DNA from: Rhodopseudomonas infernalis
GTDB lineage: Bacteria; Pseudomonadota; Alphaproteobacteria; Rhizobiales; Xanthobacteraceae
Direction: 5' to 3'
Length of the DNA: 64,000 bases
Assembly: GCF_022271405.1 (NCBI RefSeq)
Contig: NZ_JAJNAL010000006.1
Location: forward strand, 62,001 to 126,000
In this document: one piece after another, positions 36,657 to 47,187 of the stretch
How positions within the stretch are numbered: the first letter of the stretch is position 1
Layout of the letters: every line of letters begins with the position of its first letter
Notes under the pieces: model-generated
The model's database searches: none
Told to the model about the DNA's origin: nothing
Seen by the model: the letters and a program-made list of their open reading frames with translations, nothing else
Made by a program: the position numbers and the translations under genes

Positions 36657-38945
36657 ATGACCAGCGCAGAGGCCTCGGCCCAAACCGTTGAAGACACGTC
36701 GATCGCCGAGCCGCGCACCGCCACCTGGCGCAAGCTGCTGGCGCCGATCGCCGTTGGGCTGGCGCTGCTGTCGGCCTTCCTGACCTTCGTGGTCCTGACC
36801 GGACTGACGCCGATCTCGCCAAGCCGCGAGGTGGTGGTCACCTTTCTGCTGATCAACGGCGCCACCATCCTGCTGCTGGTCGGGATCATCGTCCACGAGG
36901 TCTGGAAGATCATCCAGGCCCGACGGCGCGGCCGGGCGGCGGCGCGGCTGCACGTCCAGATCGTCAGCCTGTTTTCCGTGATTGCCGTTCTGCCGGCGGT
37001 GCTGGTGTCGATCGTCGCCAATGTGACGCTCGACCGCGGCCTCGACCGGCTGTTCTCCGGTCCGACCCGCGCGGTGATCCAGAATTCGCTGATCGTCGCC
37101 AACGCCTATCTGCACGAGCACGGCCAACTGATCCGCGGCGACATCCTCGGGATGGCGAACGATATTTCGCATGCGCGGCCGCTGTTCGATCAGGACCGCA
37201 AGTCGTTCCAGGAATTTCTGACTGCCAGCGCCAAGACCCGCAACCTGCCGGGCGCAATGCTGATCGACAAGGACCGCCATATCCTGGCCTCGGCACAGAC
37301 CGGCATCCAACGCGAGTTCGATACGCCGGCGCCGGAATTTCTCAGCAATGTCGACGACAACGAACCGCAGATCGCGGTGTTCATCGAGGCCAACTACGTC
37401 GCCGCGGTGATCCGGTTGCGCGGTTTCGAAGACACCTTCCTTTACGTGGCGCGGCTGCTCGATCCGCGGGTGGTGGCGCAACTGCGCCAGACGCAGGCGA
37501 GCGTCGCCGAATATGCCGAGATCGAATCGCGCCGGCTCGGCGTGCAGGTCGCCTTCGCGCTGATGTTCACGGTGATCGCGCTGACGGTGCTGATGTCGGC
37601 GGTGCTGATCGGTCTGAACTTCGCCAACTGGCTGGTCGCGCCGATCCGTCGGCTGATGGGCGCCGCCAAGCTGGTCTCGACCGGTGACCTGCAGGTGCAG
37701 GTGCCGGTGTTCAAATCCGAGGGCGACCTGTCGCAGCTCGGCGAAACCTTCAACAAGATGACCCAGGAGCTGCGGACCCAGCGCAACGAATTGGTCAGCG
37801 CCAGCGACCTGATCGACAGCCGTCGCCGCTTCATCGAGGCGGTGCTGTCGTCGGCCAGCGCCGGCATCATCGGGGTCGACGGTTCGCTCTCGATCGGCAT
37901 CCTCAACCGCTCGGCCGAGAAGCTGATCGGCCATTCGGAGTCGGAGACGCTCGGCCATCCGTTGTCGGAGGTCATTCCCGAGCTCGACGAGATGATGGCC
38001 AATGCGCGCGAAGGGTCGCAGCGTCTGATCCAGGGCCAGATCACGATCAATCGCGAAGGTCGCGAGCGCATCCTGTCTGTCCGGGTGACGCCGGAGCAGA
38101 CCGGGCACACCCGAGACAGCTACATCATCACGCTCGACGACATCACCGAGCTGGTGTCGGCGCAGCGCACCTCGGCGTGGGGCGACGTCGCGCGGCGTAT
38201 CGCGCATGAAATCAAGAACCCGTTGACGCCGATCCAGCTATCCGCGGAGCGCATCAAACGCAAGTTCGGCAAGGTCATCGTCGAGGATAAGGGCATCTTC
38301 GAACAGTGTACCGATACCATCGTGCGCCAGGTCGACGATATCCGTCGCATGGTGGACGAGTTCTCGCGCTTCGCCCGGATGCCGAAGCCGGTAATCGAGG
38401 GCGAGGATGTCGCCGATACGGTGCGGCAGGTGGTGTTCCTGATGCGCGTCGGTCATCCCGACGTCGATATCGAGGCCGATATCAAGGACGATCCGCTACG
38501 CGCGCGGTTCGACCGCCGATTGATCTCGCAGGCGCTGACCAACATCATCAAGAACGCCGCCGAGGCGATCGAAGCAGTGCCGCAGGACGAACTCGGCAAG
38601 GGCAAGATCGAAGTCGTCGCTGCACGCGACGGCGAGGATATTATCATCGACGTCATCGACAATGGCATCGGTCTGCCCAAACAAAGCCGTTCGCGTCTGC
38701 TCGAACCCTACGTGACCACGCGCGAGAAGGGCACCGGGCTCGGGCTCGCGATCGTCGGACGCGTGCTGGTCGACCATGGCGGCGGAATTGAACTCAACGA
38801 CGCATCCGATATTCGGCCCGGCCAGCGCGGGGCGTGGATGCGATTGCGGTTCGCGATGTCCGGCCAGCCCGTGGCACCGCCAGCCGGTGAACCAAAAGCC
38901 AAAGCGGGCAACGAACCAACGAGAGAAGTCGCGAGCAGCGGCTGA
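36657..38945 (+). CDS. ntrY: Membrane sensor histidine kinase NtrY
   Basis: The 762-residue protein has about three N-terminal membrane segments, an extracytoplasmic region (about residues 110-290), another membrane segment, a HAMP linker (NWLVAPIRRLMGAAKLVSTGDL), a PAS domain, and the kinase core with the His in [18 protein letters not shown], then NAAEAIEAV and GTGLGLAIV. It pairs with NtrX, 17 bases downstream. In related bacteria NtrYX links nitrogen, redox and envelope responses. The Pro/Lys-rich C-tail is variable. Confidence 0.96.
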   Translation: MTSAEASAQTVEDTSIAEPRTATWRKLLAPIAVGLALLSAFLTFVVLTGLTPISPSREVVVTFLLINGATILLLVGIIVHEVWKIIQARRRGRAAARLHVQIVSLFSVIAVLPAVLVSIVANVTLDRGLDRLFSGPTRAVIQNSLIVANAYLHEHGQLIRGDILGMANDISHARPLFDQDRKSFQEFLTASAKTRNLPGAMLIDKDRHILASAQTGIQREFDTPAPEFLSNVDDNEPQIAVFIEANYVAAVIRLRGFEDTFLYVARLLDPRVVAQLRQTQASVAEYAEIESRRLGVQVAFALMFTVIALTVLMSAVLIGLNFANWLVAPIRRLMGAAKLVSTGDLQVQVPVFKSEGDLSQLGETFNKMTQELRTQRNELVSASDLIDSRRRFIEAVLSSASAGIIGVDGSLSIGILNRSAEKLIGHSESETLGHPLSEVIPELDEMMANAREGSQRLIQGQITINREGRERILSVRVTPEQTGHTRDSYIITLDDITELVSAQRTSAWGDVARRIAHEIKNPLTPIQLSAERIKRKFGKVIVEDKGIFEQCTDTIVRQVDDIRRMVDEFSRFARMPKPVIEGEDVADTVRQVVFLMRVGHPDVDIEADIKDDPLRARFDRRLISQALTNIIKNAAEAIEAVPQDELGKGKIEVVAARDGEDIIIDVIDNGIGLPKQSRSRLLEPYVTTREKGTGLGLAIVGRVLVDHGGGIELNDASDIRPGQRGAWMRLRFAMSGQPVAPPAGEPKAKAGNEPTREVASSG

Positions 38946-38962
38946 ACTGACAGGCGTGACAC

Positions 38963-40330
38963 ATGGCGAATGAAATCCTGATCGTCGACGACGAAGCGGA
39001 CATCCGCGATCTCGTTGCCGGCATTCTCGAGGACGAGGGCTTCAGCACGCGGACCGCGCGCGACAGCGATTCCGCGTTGGCGGAGATCGCGACGCGTCGG
39101 CCGAACCTGATCTTCCTCGACATCTGGCTGCAGGGCAGCAAGCTCGACGGTCTGCAGCTGCTGGAGCAGATCAAGCGGGATCATGCCGAAGTGCCGGTGG
39201 TGATGATCTCCGGTCACGGCAACATCGAAACCGCGGTCGCGGCGATCAAACGTGGCGCTTACGACTTCATCGAAAAGCCGTTCAAGGCCGATCGCCTGAT
39301 CCTGGTGGCGACCCGCGCGCTCGAAACCTCGCGGCTGAAGCGCGAGGTGCGCGAGCTCAAGCAGCAGGCGCCATCGGCCTCGACGCTGATGGGCCGCTCG
39401 GCCTGCATGAATCAGCTGCGGCAGACCATCGAGCGCGCCGCCAAGGCCAACAGCCGTATCATGATCGTCGGCCCGTCCGGCTCCGGCAAGGAATTGGCCG
39501 CGCGCACGCTGCACAACGCGTCGAGCCGCGCCGATGGCCCGTTCGTGGTGATCAACGCTGCGGCGATCACGCCGGAACGAATGGAGGTCGAGCTGTTCGG
39601 CATCGAGCCGAACGGCGAACATCCGCGTAAGGCGGGGGCGCTCGAAGAGGCGCATGGCGGCACGCTGTTCATCGATGAAATCGCCGACATGCCACGCGAA
39701 ACTCAGAACAAGATTTTGCGCGTGCTGGTCGAGCAGACCTTCCAGCGCTCGGGCGGATCCGCAAAGCTCAATGTCGACGTCCGCATCGTCTCGTCGACGG
39801 CGCGCAACCTCGAAGAGGAGATCTCGGCTGGGCGATTCCGCGAAGATCTGTATCATCGGCTTTCGGTGGTGCCGATCCGGGTGCCGCCACTGTCGGAGCG
39901 GCGCGAAGACATTCCCGAGCTGATCGAGTACTTCATGGATCAGATCTCGGCCGCGACCGGCTTGCCGAAACGGCAGATGGGGCAGGACGCGATGGCCGTG
40001 CTGCAGTCGCACGTCTGGCCCGGCAACGTCCGCCAGTTGCGCAACAACGTCGAGCGGGTGATGATCTTGGCCGGCGGGGGGCCCGACGCGGTGATCACTG
40101 CCGACATGCTGCCGCAGGACGTCGGCTCGATGGTGCCGACGATGCCGACCGGCAACAATGGCGAGCACATCATGGGGCTGCCGCTGCGCGAGGCGCGCGA
40201 AGTGTTCGAGCGCGATTACTTGATCGCGCAGATCAGCCGGTTCTCGGGCAACATCTCGCGCACCGCCGAATTCGTCGGCATGGAGCGCTCGGCACTGCAT
40301 CGCAAGCTGAAGGCGCTCGGCGTCGGCTGA
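38963..40330 (+). CDS. ntrX: Response regulator NtrX
   Basis: The 455-residue NtrC-family regulator has a receiver with phosphoacceptor Asp53 (LIFLDIWLQGSKLDG), an AAA+ domain (Walker A GPSGSGKEL, LFIDEIADMP) and a Fis-type helix-turn-helix at the end (RTAEFVGMERSALHRKLK). The GAFTGA loop is missing: the segment between ELFG and the Walker B reads IEPNGEHPRKAGALEEAHGG. It is therefore unlikely to activate sigma54 in the normal way, as has been noted for other alphaproteobacterial NtrX proteins. Confidence 0.95.
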   Translation: MANEILIVDDEADIRDLVAGILEDEGFSTRTARDSDSALAEIATRRPNLIFLDIWLQGSKLDGLQLLEQIKRDHAEVPVVMISGHGNIETAVAAIKRGAYDFIEKPFKADRLILVATRALETSRLKREVRELKQQAPSASTLMGRSACMNQLRQTIERAAKANSRIMIVGPSGSGKELAARTLHNASSRADGPFVVINAAAITPERMEVELFGIEPNGEHPRKAGALEEAHGGTLFIDEIADMPRETQNKILRVLVEQTFQRSGGSAKLNVDVRIVSSTARNLEEEISAGRFREDLYHRLSVVPIRVPPLSERREDIPELIEYFMDQISAATGLPKRQMGQDAMAVLQSHVWPGNVRQLRNNVERVMILAGGGPDAVITADMLPQDVGSMVPTMPTGNNGEHIMGLPLREAREVFERDYLIAQISRFSGNISRTAEFVGMERSALHRKLKALGVG

Positions 40331-40368
40331 TCGTCGTCTCGAACAATAATCAACATTGGACCGAACCG

Positions 40369-41226
40369 ATGTCGCGTATCGCCTATGTGAACGGCCGCTA
40401 TCAGGAGATGCGCGACGCCAGCGTGAATATCGAGGACCGCGGCTATCAGTTCGCCGACGGCGTCTACGAAGTCTGCGAGATCCGCGGCGGCAAGCTGGTC
40501 GACATGCCGCGGCATCTGGCCCGGCTGCAACGCTCGCTCGGCGAATTGCGGATCGCCGAGCCGATGCCGCTGGCGGCGCTGTCGGTGGTGATGCACGAAG
40601 TGGTTCGGCGCAACCGCGTGCGGTTCGGCATCGTCTATCTGCAGGTCAGCCGCGGCGTCGCGCGGCGCGATCACGGCTTTCCGGCGAGCACCGTGAAGCC
40701 GAGCGTGGTGGTGACGGCGCGTAGCATCGACCCGGCCAAGGGCGCCGACAATGCGGCGCGCGGCATCAAGGTGATCACCGTGCCGGAGAATCGCTGGCCG
40801 CGGGTCGACATCAAGAGCACGGCGCTGCTGCCGAACGTGCTGGCCAAGCAGGCCGCGCGCGAGGCGGGGGCCTACGAGGCCTGGTACGTCGACGGCGACG
40901 GGTTCGTGACGGAAGGCTCGTCCAGCAACGCCTGGATCGTCACCCGGGAAGGCCGCGTCGTCACGCGCTCCGACAACTCGGGCATTCTTTCGGGCATCAC
41001 CCGGGGCGTACTGATCGAAGCCTTGGAAGCGCTGCAGCTCCGATTCGAGGAACGCCCGTTCACGCCTCAGGAGGCCGCCGGCGCAGCCGAAGCCTTCACC
41101 ACCGCGGCGAGCATGATCGTGATGCCGGTCGTGGCGATCGACGGCCAGGCCATCGGCAGCGGCCAGCCCGGACCGATTGCGCTCCGGCTCCGCGAGCAGT
41201 TTCACCGCTTCGCGGTCTTTTCCTGA
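40369..41226 (+). CDS. dat: D-amino-acid aminotransferase (class IV PLP enzyme)
   Basis: The 285-residue fold-type IV aminotransferase has the opening AYVNGRYQEMRDASVNIEDRG and YQFADGVYEV. The likely PLP lysine is in DIKSTALLPNVLAKQ, followed by FVTEGSSSNAWIV. It interconverts D-alanine and D-glutamate or related D-amino acids. A branched-chain or aminodeoxychorismate lyase relative is possible, but the position between ntrX and hfq is typical for the gene annotated dat in this group. Confidence 0.88.
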   Translation: MSRIAYVNGRYQEMRDASVNIEDRGYQFADGVYEVCEIRGGKLVDMPRHLARLQRSLGELRIAEPMPLAALSVVMHEVVRRNRVRFGIVYLQVSRGVARRDHGFPASTVKPSVVVTARSIDPAKGADNAARGIKVITVPENRWPRVDIKSTALLPNVLAKQAAREAGAYEAWYVDGDGFVTEGSSSNAWIVTREGRVVTRSDNSGILSGITRGVLIEALEALQLRFEERPFTPQEAAGAAEAFTTAASMIVMPVVAIDGQAIGSGQPGPIALRLREQFHRFAVFS

Positions 41227-41405
41227 TTTTTCGTCTCACGGAAGGCGGCGTGTCCGATTTAGCTGCTTGCCTAAAAAGCACGCGTACCCTCTAATCGACT
41301 CTCGGCTTCCGGAGGGGGATCTCAGGGAAGACGGCAACCGCGGCGAAGCTCCGAAGAGAGATGCGCTGTGGCAAGAAAATACCAATTCCAATTGCGGGAA
41401 TAAAA

Positions 41406-41654
41406 ATGGCGGCAGACCGCGCACAAAATCTACAAGACACCTTCCTCAACCATGTTCGTAAGACGAAGACTCCTTTGACGATTTTTCTTGTGAACGGAGT
41501 CAAGTTGCAAGGCATTGTCACTTGGTTCGATAATTTCTGCCTATTGCTGCGACGCGATGGTCATTCACAACTTGTGTACAAGCATGCAATCTCGACGATC
41601 ATGCCCGGCGCCCCGATCCAGTTGTTCGAGGGCGGTGAGGATTCTCCAGCTTGA
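41406..41654 (+). CDS. hfq: RNA chaperone Hfq
   Basis: The 82-residue protein has the Sm1 motif ([36 protein letters not shown]) and the Sm2 motif ([12 protein letters not shown]). It starts at ATG 41406 in [10 protein letters not shown]; longer upstream reading lacks support. Hfq hexamers pair small RNAs with mRNAs. The short C-tail ([11 protein letters not shown]) is acidic, as in other Rhizobiales. hflX begins 11 bases on. Confidence 0.97.
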   Translation: MAADRAQNLQDTFLNHVRKTKTPLTIFLVNGVKLQGIVTWFDNFCLLLRRDGHSQLVYKHAISTIMPGAPIQLFEGGEDSPA

Positions 41655-41665
41655 GACGGTTCTGA

Positions 41666-43039
41666 TTGGAACCCCGTAGCTTCGACGGGGGCGCCGACCG
41701 CCCGCAGGCGTCGGCAGACGGCCAGACCGGACGCGTGATCGTCGTCGGGCCGTATTTGCGTGTCCGCAAGGGCGACCCCGACGCTGTCGATCACCGCGCT
41801 GTGCGCGACAACGACGCACGCCTCGACGAGGCGGCGGGGTTGGCGCGCGCCATCGATCTGGAGATCGCCGAGGCGGTGCTGACGCCGATCAGCCAGATCA
41901 GGCCGGCGACCTATCTGGGCAAAGGCAAGGTCGAGGAAATCGTCGGCCTCATCGCGGCGCATCACGTCGATCTGGTGGTGATGGACTGCGCGCTGTCGCC
42001 GATCCAGCAGCGTAACCTCGAGAAGGCCTGGAATACCAAGGTGCTCGATCGCACCGGCCTGATTCTGGAAATCTTCGGCCGCCGCGCCAAGACCAAGGAA
42101 GGTTCGCTGCAGGTCGAATTGGCGCACCTCAACTATCAACGCTCGCGGCTGGTCCGGTCCTGGACCCATCTCGAACGCCAGCGCGGCGGCTTCGGCTTCA
42201 TGGGCGGCCCCGGCGAGACTCAAATCGAGGCCGACCGCCGGTTGATCGGCGAACGCATCACAAGGCTCGAGAACGAGCTGAAGAAGGTCCAGGCGACGCG
42301 CCGGCTGCACCGTGCAGGCCGGCAGCGGGTGCCGTACCGGGTTGTCGCGCTGGTCGGGTACACCAATGCCGGCAAATCCACGCTCTTCAACCGCCTGACG
42401 CGCGCCGACGTGCAGGCGGCCGACATGCTGTTCGCCACGCTCGACCCGACGCTGCGTGCCTTGAGTTTGCCTCATGGTGGAAAAGCCATGTTGTCGGACA
42501 CGGTGGGCTTCATTTCCAACCTGCCGACCCAGCTCGTCGCGGCCTTCCGCGCCACGCTGGAAGAGGTTCTCGAAGCCGACCTGATCCTGCACGTCCGCGA
42601 TATCAGCCACGAAGACGCCGACGCCCAGGAGAACGACGTCGACACCGTGCTACGTCAGCTCGGCGTCGATTCGAGCGGCGGCCGCATCCTCGAAGTTTGG
42701 AACAAGATCGATCGCTTCGAGCCGGAAAAGCGCGAGGAACTGGCCAATATCGCGGCTCGGCGCGATCCGGATCGTCCGGTGTTTCTGGTCTCCGCCGTCA
42801 GCGGAGAAGGCGTCGATGATCTGCTACACGCGATCGAGCAGCGCCTCGCCGCGACCCGCACGGTGCTCGATCTGACCATCGACGCCGCCGACGGCGCCGG
42901 CGTCAGCTGGCTGCATCGCAACGCCGAGGTGCTCTCGAAAGAGCTGCAGGACGGCCGCTACGCCATGACGGTGCGGGCCGATGAGACCAAGCGCGACGCC
43001 ATCATCGAACGCTTCGGCGCGCTGCCGCGCGAGAATTAG
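41666..43039 (+). CDS. hflX: GTPase HflX
   Basis: The 457-residue protein begins at TTG 41666. The N-terminal HflX domain contains ATYLGKGKVEEI and DCALSPIQQRNLEKAW, then FMGGPGETQIEADRRLI; the GTPase domain follows with G1 GYTNAGKSTLFN, DTVGFISNLP (G3) and NKID (G4). HflX splits stalled or heat-damaged ribosomes. It is the usual partner of hfq in one operon. Confidence 0.96.
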   Translation: MEPRSFDGGADRPQASADGQTGRVIVVGPYLRVRKGDPDAVDHRAVRDNDARLDEAAGLARAIDLEIAEAVLTPISQIRPATYLGKGKVEEIVGLIAAHHVDLVVMDCALSPIQQRNLEKAWNTKVLDRTGLILEIFGRRAKTKEGSLQVELAHLNYQRSRLVRSWTHLERQRGGFGFMGGPGETQIEADRRLIGERITRLENELKKVQATRRLHRAGRQRVPYRVVALVGYTNAGKSTLFNRLTRADVQAADMLFATLDPTLRALSLPHGGKAMLSDTVGFISNLPTQLVAAFRATLEEVLEADLILHVRDISHEDADAQENDVDTVLRQLGVDSSGGRILEVWNKIDRFEPEKREELANIAARRDPDRPVFLVSAVSGEGVDDLLHAIEQRLAATRTVLDLTIDAADGAGVSWLHRNAEVLSKELQDGRYAMTVRADETKRDAIIERFGALPREN

Positions 43040-43219
43040 CGGGGCGTTTCCGGGCGCAGCCGGAGTCGCCGCAAGCGAGTGTTTGAGAGCTCTGCTCACG
43101 CGGCCGCTAAGTCATTGGAAAAACGGCAATAAAAACCTGCTCGGGTGAGCCCGTCAGGGTGGCTTGACCCGGCCCGATGCGGTATATGAGTCGCATCAGA
43201 TTCTGACCGGAACTCACCC

Positions 43220-45961
43220 TTGTCCGACAAAGACGACGAGAAGACCGGGGAGCCGCAGGCCCCCTCGGATATCCGCCCCGTTTCCATTCTCGATGAGATG
43301 AAGCGGAGCTACCTCGATTACGCGATGAGCGTGATCGTGGCGCGCGCGCTGCCGGATGCCCGCGACGGGTTGAAGCCGGTGCACCGGCGCATTCTCTACG
43401 GCATGTACGAGAACGGCTTCGAGTGGAACAAGCCGTATCGGAAATCTGCGCGCACCGTCGGCGACGTCATCGGTAAGTATCACCCGCACGGCGACCAGTC
43501 GGTTTACGACGCGATGGTCCGCATGGCGCAGGACTTTTCCATGCGCGTGCCGCTGATCGACGGTCAGGGCAATTTCGGCTCGGTCGACGGCGATGCGCCG
43601 GCCGCGATGCGATACACCGAATCGCGACTGACCAAGATCGCGCAACTGCTGCTCGACGATCTCGACAAGGACACCGTCGACTATCAGGACAACTACGACG
43701 GCTCGTTCCGCGAACCGCAGGTGTTGCCGGCGAAATTCCCGAACCTGCTCGTCAACGGCGCCGGCGGCATCGCCGTCGGCATGGCCACAAACATCCCGCC
43801 GCACAATCTCGGCGAGGTGATCGACGCCTGCATCGCACTGATCGACGATCCGGCGCTATCGATCGAAGATCTCAACGGCATCATACCCGGTCCCGATTTC
43901 CCGACCGGCGGCATCATTCTCGGCCGCGCCGGCATTCGCTCTGCTTACAACACCGGCCGCGGCTCTATCGTGATGCGCGGCAAGGTCGAGATCGAGACGG
44001 TCCGCAAGGATCGCGAAGCGATCATCGTCTCGGAGATCCCATATCAGGTGAACAAGGCCACCATGGTCGAGCGCATCGCCGACCTGGTACGCGAGAAGAA
44101 GATCGAAGGCATCTCCGACCTGCGCGACGAGAGCGATCGCGACGGTTTCCGCGTGGTGATCGAACTGCGCCGCGATGCAGTGCCGGACGTGGTGCTGAAC
44201 CAGCTCTATCGCTTCACGCCGCTGCAGACCAATTTCGGCGCCAACATGGTGGCGCTCGACGCCGGCCGTCCGCAATTGATGAACCTCAAGGATCTGCTGA
44301 CGCTGTTCGTCGCGTTCCGCGAGCAGGTCGTCACGCGGCGGACCAAGTATCTGCTCAACAAGGCGCGCGACCGCGCCCACATCCTCGTCGGCCTCGCGAT
44401 CGCGGTGGCGAATATCGACGAGATCATCAGGGTCATTCGTAATTCGCCCGATCCGAACACGGCACGCGAAACCCTGATGTCGCGCGACTGGCCGGCGGCC
44501 GACGTTGCGGCGATGATCACGCTGATCGACGATCCGCGTCACAAGCTCAACGAAGACGGCACCGCACGGCTGTCGTTCGAGCAGGCGAAGGCCATTCTCG
44601 ATCTGCGGCTGCAGCGCCTGACGGCTCTGGGCCGCGAGGAGATCTCCGAAGAGCTCGACAAGCTCGCCGTCGAGATCGCCGACTATCTCGACATCTTGCG
44701 CTCGCGCGCGCGGGTGCAGACGATCGTTAAGGACGAACTCGGTGCTGTGAAGGCGGAGTTCGCCACGCCGCGCAAGACCGTGATCATCGAGCAGGAAGGC
44801 GAGGTCGAAGACGAAGACCTGATCCAGCGCGAGGACATGGTGGTGACCGTGTCGCACGCCGGCTACGTCAAGCGCGTGCCGCTGTCGACCTATCGGGCGC
44901 AGCGCCGCGGCGGCAAGGGACGCTCCGGCATGGCGACCCGCGAGGAGGATTTCGTCTCCAGGCTATTCGTCGCCTCGACGCACACGCCGGTGCTTTTCTT
45001 CTCGTCGCACGGCCAGGTCTACAAGGAGAAGGTCTGGCGTCTGCCGATCGCGCCGCCGAACGGCCGCGGCAAGGCGCTGATCAACATCCTGCCGCTGGAG
45101 CAGGGCGAGCGTATCACCACGATCATGCCGCTGCCGGAGGACGAAGAGTCCTGGGCCGCGCTCGACGTGATGTTCGCCACCACCGGCGGCAATGTCCGCC
45201 GCAACAAACTCTCCGACTTCGTCGACGTGCGCCGCTCCGGCATCATCGCGATGAAGCTCGACGAGGGCGAGGCGATCGTCGACGTGCAGATCTGCACCGA
45301 ACGCGACGACGTGTTGCTGACCGCCTCCGGTGGCCAATGCATCCGCTTCCCCGTGCCGGATGTCCGCGTGTTCAGCGGGCGTACGTCGATGGGCGTGCGC
45401 GGCATCGCGCTCGCCTCCGGTGACAAGGTGATCTCGCTCTGCATCCTGCGTCACTTCGAAGCGACCCCGGCCGAGCGAACCACCTATCTGAAGCAATCCG
45501 GCGCCTTCCGCCGTGCCGCGACAGGCGAGGAAGCCGAAGTCGTCGAGACGCCCGAGGTGGAAGCCGAGGAGGGCGAGGTGCCGACGTCGTTGTCGCAGGA
45601 CCGCTACGCCGAGATGTCGGCCTCCGAGCAGTTCGTGCTGACGATCTCGGAAAACGGCTACGGCAAGCGGACCTCGTCGTACGAGTACCGCACCACGGGC
45701 CGCGGCGGCAAAGGCATCGGCGCGATGTCGGTGAACAGCCGCAATGGCAAGCTGGTGGCGTCGTTTCCGGTCGAGGACTCGGACCAAATCATGCTGGTGA
45801 CCGACGCTGGCCAACTGATCCGCTGCCCGGTCGAAGGCATCCGCGTCGCAGGCCGCTCGACTCAGGGCGTGATCGTGTTCGACACCGCGGACGACGAGAA
45901 GGTGGTGTCGGTCGAGCACATTCCGGAAGCCGAAGAGGCGGAGACCAGCAACGGCGGCTGA
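43220..45961 (+). CDS. gyrA: DNA gyrase subunit A
   Basis: At 913 residues with a TTG start, the protein has the winged-helix/tower core and the active-site Tyr in [10 protein letters not shown]. The GyrA box QRRGGKG is present in the C-terminal wrapping domain, which separates it from ParC. The quinolone-contact loop reads [17 protein letters not shown]: Gln93 stands at the position of E. coli Ser83, Ser94 at Ala84, and Asp97 matches Asp87. An acidic insertion ([18 protein letters not shown]) lies between blades of the C-terminal domain. Confidence 0.97.
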   Translation: MSDKDDEKTGEPQAPSDIRPVSILDEMKRSYLDYAMSVIVARALPDARDGLKPVHRRILYGMYENGFEWNKPYRKSARTVGDVIGKYHPHGDQSVYDAMVRMAQDFSMRVPLIDGQGNFGSVDGDAPAAMRYTESRLTKIAQLLLDDLDKDTVDYQDNYDGSFREPQVLPAKFPNLLVNGAGGIAVGMATNIPPHNLGEVIDACIALIDDPALSIEDLNGIIPGPDFPTGGIILGRAGIRSAYNTGRGSIVMRGKVEIETVRKDREAIIVSEIPYQVNKATMVERIADLVREKKIEGISDLRDESDRDGFRVVIELRRDAVPDVVLNQLYRFTPLQTNFGANMVALDAGRPQLMNLKDLLTLFVAFREQVVTRRTKYLLNKARDRAHILVGLAIAVANIDEIIRVIRNSPDPNTARETLMSRDWPAADVAAMITLIDDPRHKLNEDGTARLSFEQAKAILDLRLQRLTALGREEISEELDKLAVEIADYLDILRSRARVQTIVKDELGAVKAEFATPRKTVIIEQEGEVEDEDLIQREDMVVTVSHAGYVKRVPLSTYRAQRRGGKGRSGMATREEDFVSRLFVASTHTPVLFFSSHGQVYKEKVWRLPIAPPNGRGKALINILPLEQGERITTIMPLPEDEESWAALDVMFATTGGNVRRNKLSDFVDVRRSGIIAMKLDEGEAIVDVQICTERDDVLLTASGGQCIRFPVPDVRVFSGRTSMGVRGIALASGDKVISLCILRHFEATPAERTTYLKQSGAFRRAATGEEAEVVETPEVEAEEGEVPTSLSQDRYAEMSASEQFVLTISENGYGKRTSSYEYRTTGRGGKGIGAMSVNSRNGKLVASFPVEDSDQIMLVTDAGQLIRCPVEGIRVAGRSTQGVIVFDTADDEKVVSVEHIPEAEEAETSNGG

Positions 45962-45983
45962 GCCGCCGCTCGGCTGTACGAAT

Positions 45984-46018
45984 CGAAAGGCCCCCGGTGG
46001 GCATACCGAGGGCCTTCG
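45984..46018 (+). terminator. Hairpin after gyrA
   Basis: AAGGCCCCCGGT and ACCGAGGGCCTT pair over 12 positions with one mismatch around a six-base loop. Both gyrA and the leftward small secreted-protein gene end around it, so it could serve both directions. A T-tract is lacking. Confidence 0.6.
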
Positions 46019-46074
46019 AAGAGCGCTCCTGGAGGGAAGGCGCTTGGTGAACTCAGAGTCTTAACGCACAAATC

Positions 46075-46332
46075 TCACGGACGTTCCGCCGTCACCAGGC
46101 GGGCCTGATTGATGGGGGCGGTGCGGCGATTGGCGTTACGCAGGCAGGACGGCTCAAAGTTCGGCCAGGCCTGCTCGGAACAGCTGGTGCCGAGCGGACG
46201 GATGTCCAGGCGGTCGCCCTTGGCGAGTGCGACCGGCACGCTGGCTTCCACGCGCGGCGCAAAGCCCGGCAAGATCGTGAGGGCGGCGGCCACGAAGGCT
46301 GCAATTGCCACTGCAGAAAAAGCCTTGATCAT
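46075..46332 (-). CDS. Small secreted hypothetical protein
   Basis: The 85-residue protein starts MIKAFSAVAIAAFVAAALTI, a clear signal peptide ending near VEASVP. The mature part of about 50 residues has two Cys (TSCSEQAWPNFEPSCLRN) that could form a disulfide. I do not recognise a named family. It is convergent with gyrA. Confidence 0.7.
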   Translation of the reverse strand: MIKAFSAVAIAAFVAAALTILPGFAPRVEASVPVALAKGDRLDIRPLGTSCSEQAWPNFEPSCLRNANRRTAPINQARLVTAERP

Positions 46333-46659
46333 AGCGGTCCCCTGTGTTCCAGCCCCGGGCTGCCTAGATGGTGGTCCCGGACGTATTCGTCGCTTCTCAG
46401 TGAGGGTGGTTTAGCCAAAGCCGGTTTCAGAACGTCTTCGTCGCCGCCCAATATGGTTTCGTCGCGCCGCCGAATTGTTTGTCCGCCAAGGCCGATGAAA
46501 CAATCCGATCAAAAACCGTAGATATTTCAGCGCTCCCGTTGTGCTGAGGTAGACGCGCAGGCCCGGTATTCGGTTCGATCCGCAGTGCGAAATAAAAGCT
46601 GCCTTAACGCCGGAACCAGACCGGCTTGCGGGCGTCTTGCGACCGCGCTAGACGGAGGT
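46333..46659. other. Divergent intergenic region before coaD
   Basis: About 327 bases with no supported gene; it should hold promoters for the small secreted protein and for coaD. Nothing else is recognised. Confidence 0.5.
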
Positions 46660-47157
46660 ATGTCCCGTATCGCGCTGTATCCTGGCTCCTTCGATCCCGT
46701 CACCAATGGTCACCTCGACGTCGTCCGCCAAGCGGTCGCGTTATGTGACAAACTTGTGGTGGCGATCGGCATCCATCCCGGCAAGAAGCCGCTGTTCACC
46801 ACCGACGAGCGGCTAGAAATGGTGCGCGCGGTGTTCGAGCCGGTTGCCCGGCAGGCCGGCTGTGAGTTCGATTGTACCACCTACGATAACCTCACCGTGA
46901 CCTCGGCACAGCAGGTCGGGGCCACCATCATGATCCGCGGTCTGCGCGACGGCACCGATCTCGACTATGAGATGCAGATCGCCGGCATGAACGAGACCAT
47001 GGCGCCAGCGATCCACACCGTGTTCGTGCCAGCGTCTGTCGCGGTCCGCCCGATCACCGCCACACTGGTGCGGCAGATCGCTGCCATGGGCGGTGACGTC
47101 TCGGCGTTTGTGCCGGCGGAGGTCGCGGTCGCCCTGAAATCAAAAGTGGCCGGCTGA
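46660..47157 (+). CDS. coaD: Phosphopantetheine adenylyltransferase
   Basis: The 165-residue nucleotidyltransferase has the family signature [16 protein letters not shown] with the (H/T)xGH-type motif near residue 17 and [19 protein letters not shown], ending in the [18 protein letters not shown] segment. It makes dephospho-CoA. The GGAGG at 46654-46658 lies only one base before the ATG, unusually close; no alternative start fits the family. Confidence 0.96.
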   Translation: MSRIALYPGSFDPVTNGHLDVVRQAVALCDKLVVAIGIHPGKKPLFTTDERLEMVRAVFEPVARQAGCEFDCTTYDNLTVTSAQQVGATIMIRGLRDGTDLDYEMQIAGMNETMAPAIHTVFVPASVAVRPITATLVRQIAAMGGDVSAFVPAEVAVALKSKVAG

Positions 47158-47187
47158 GCCGGCTGCGTTTTTCCGATCGGAGTTTGC

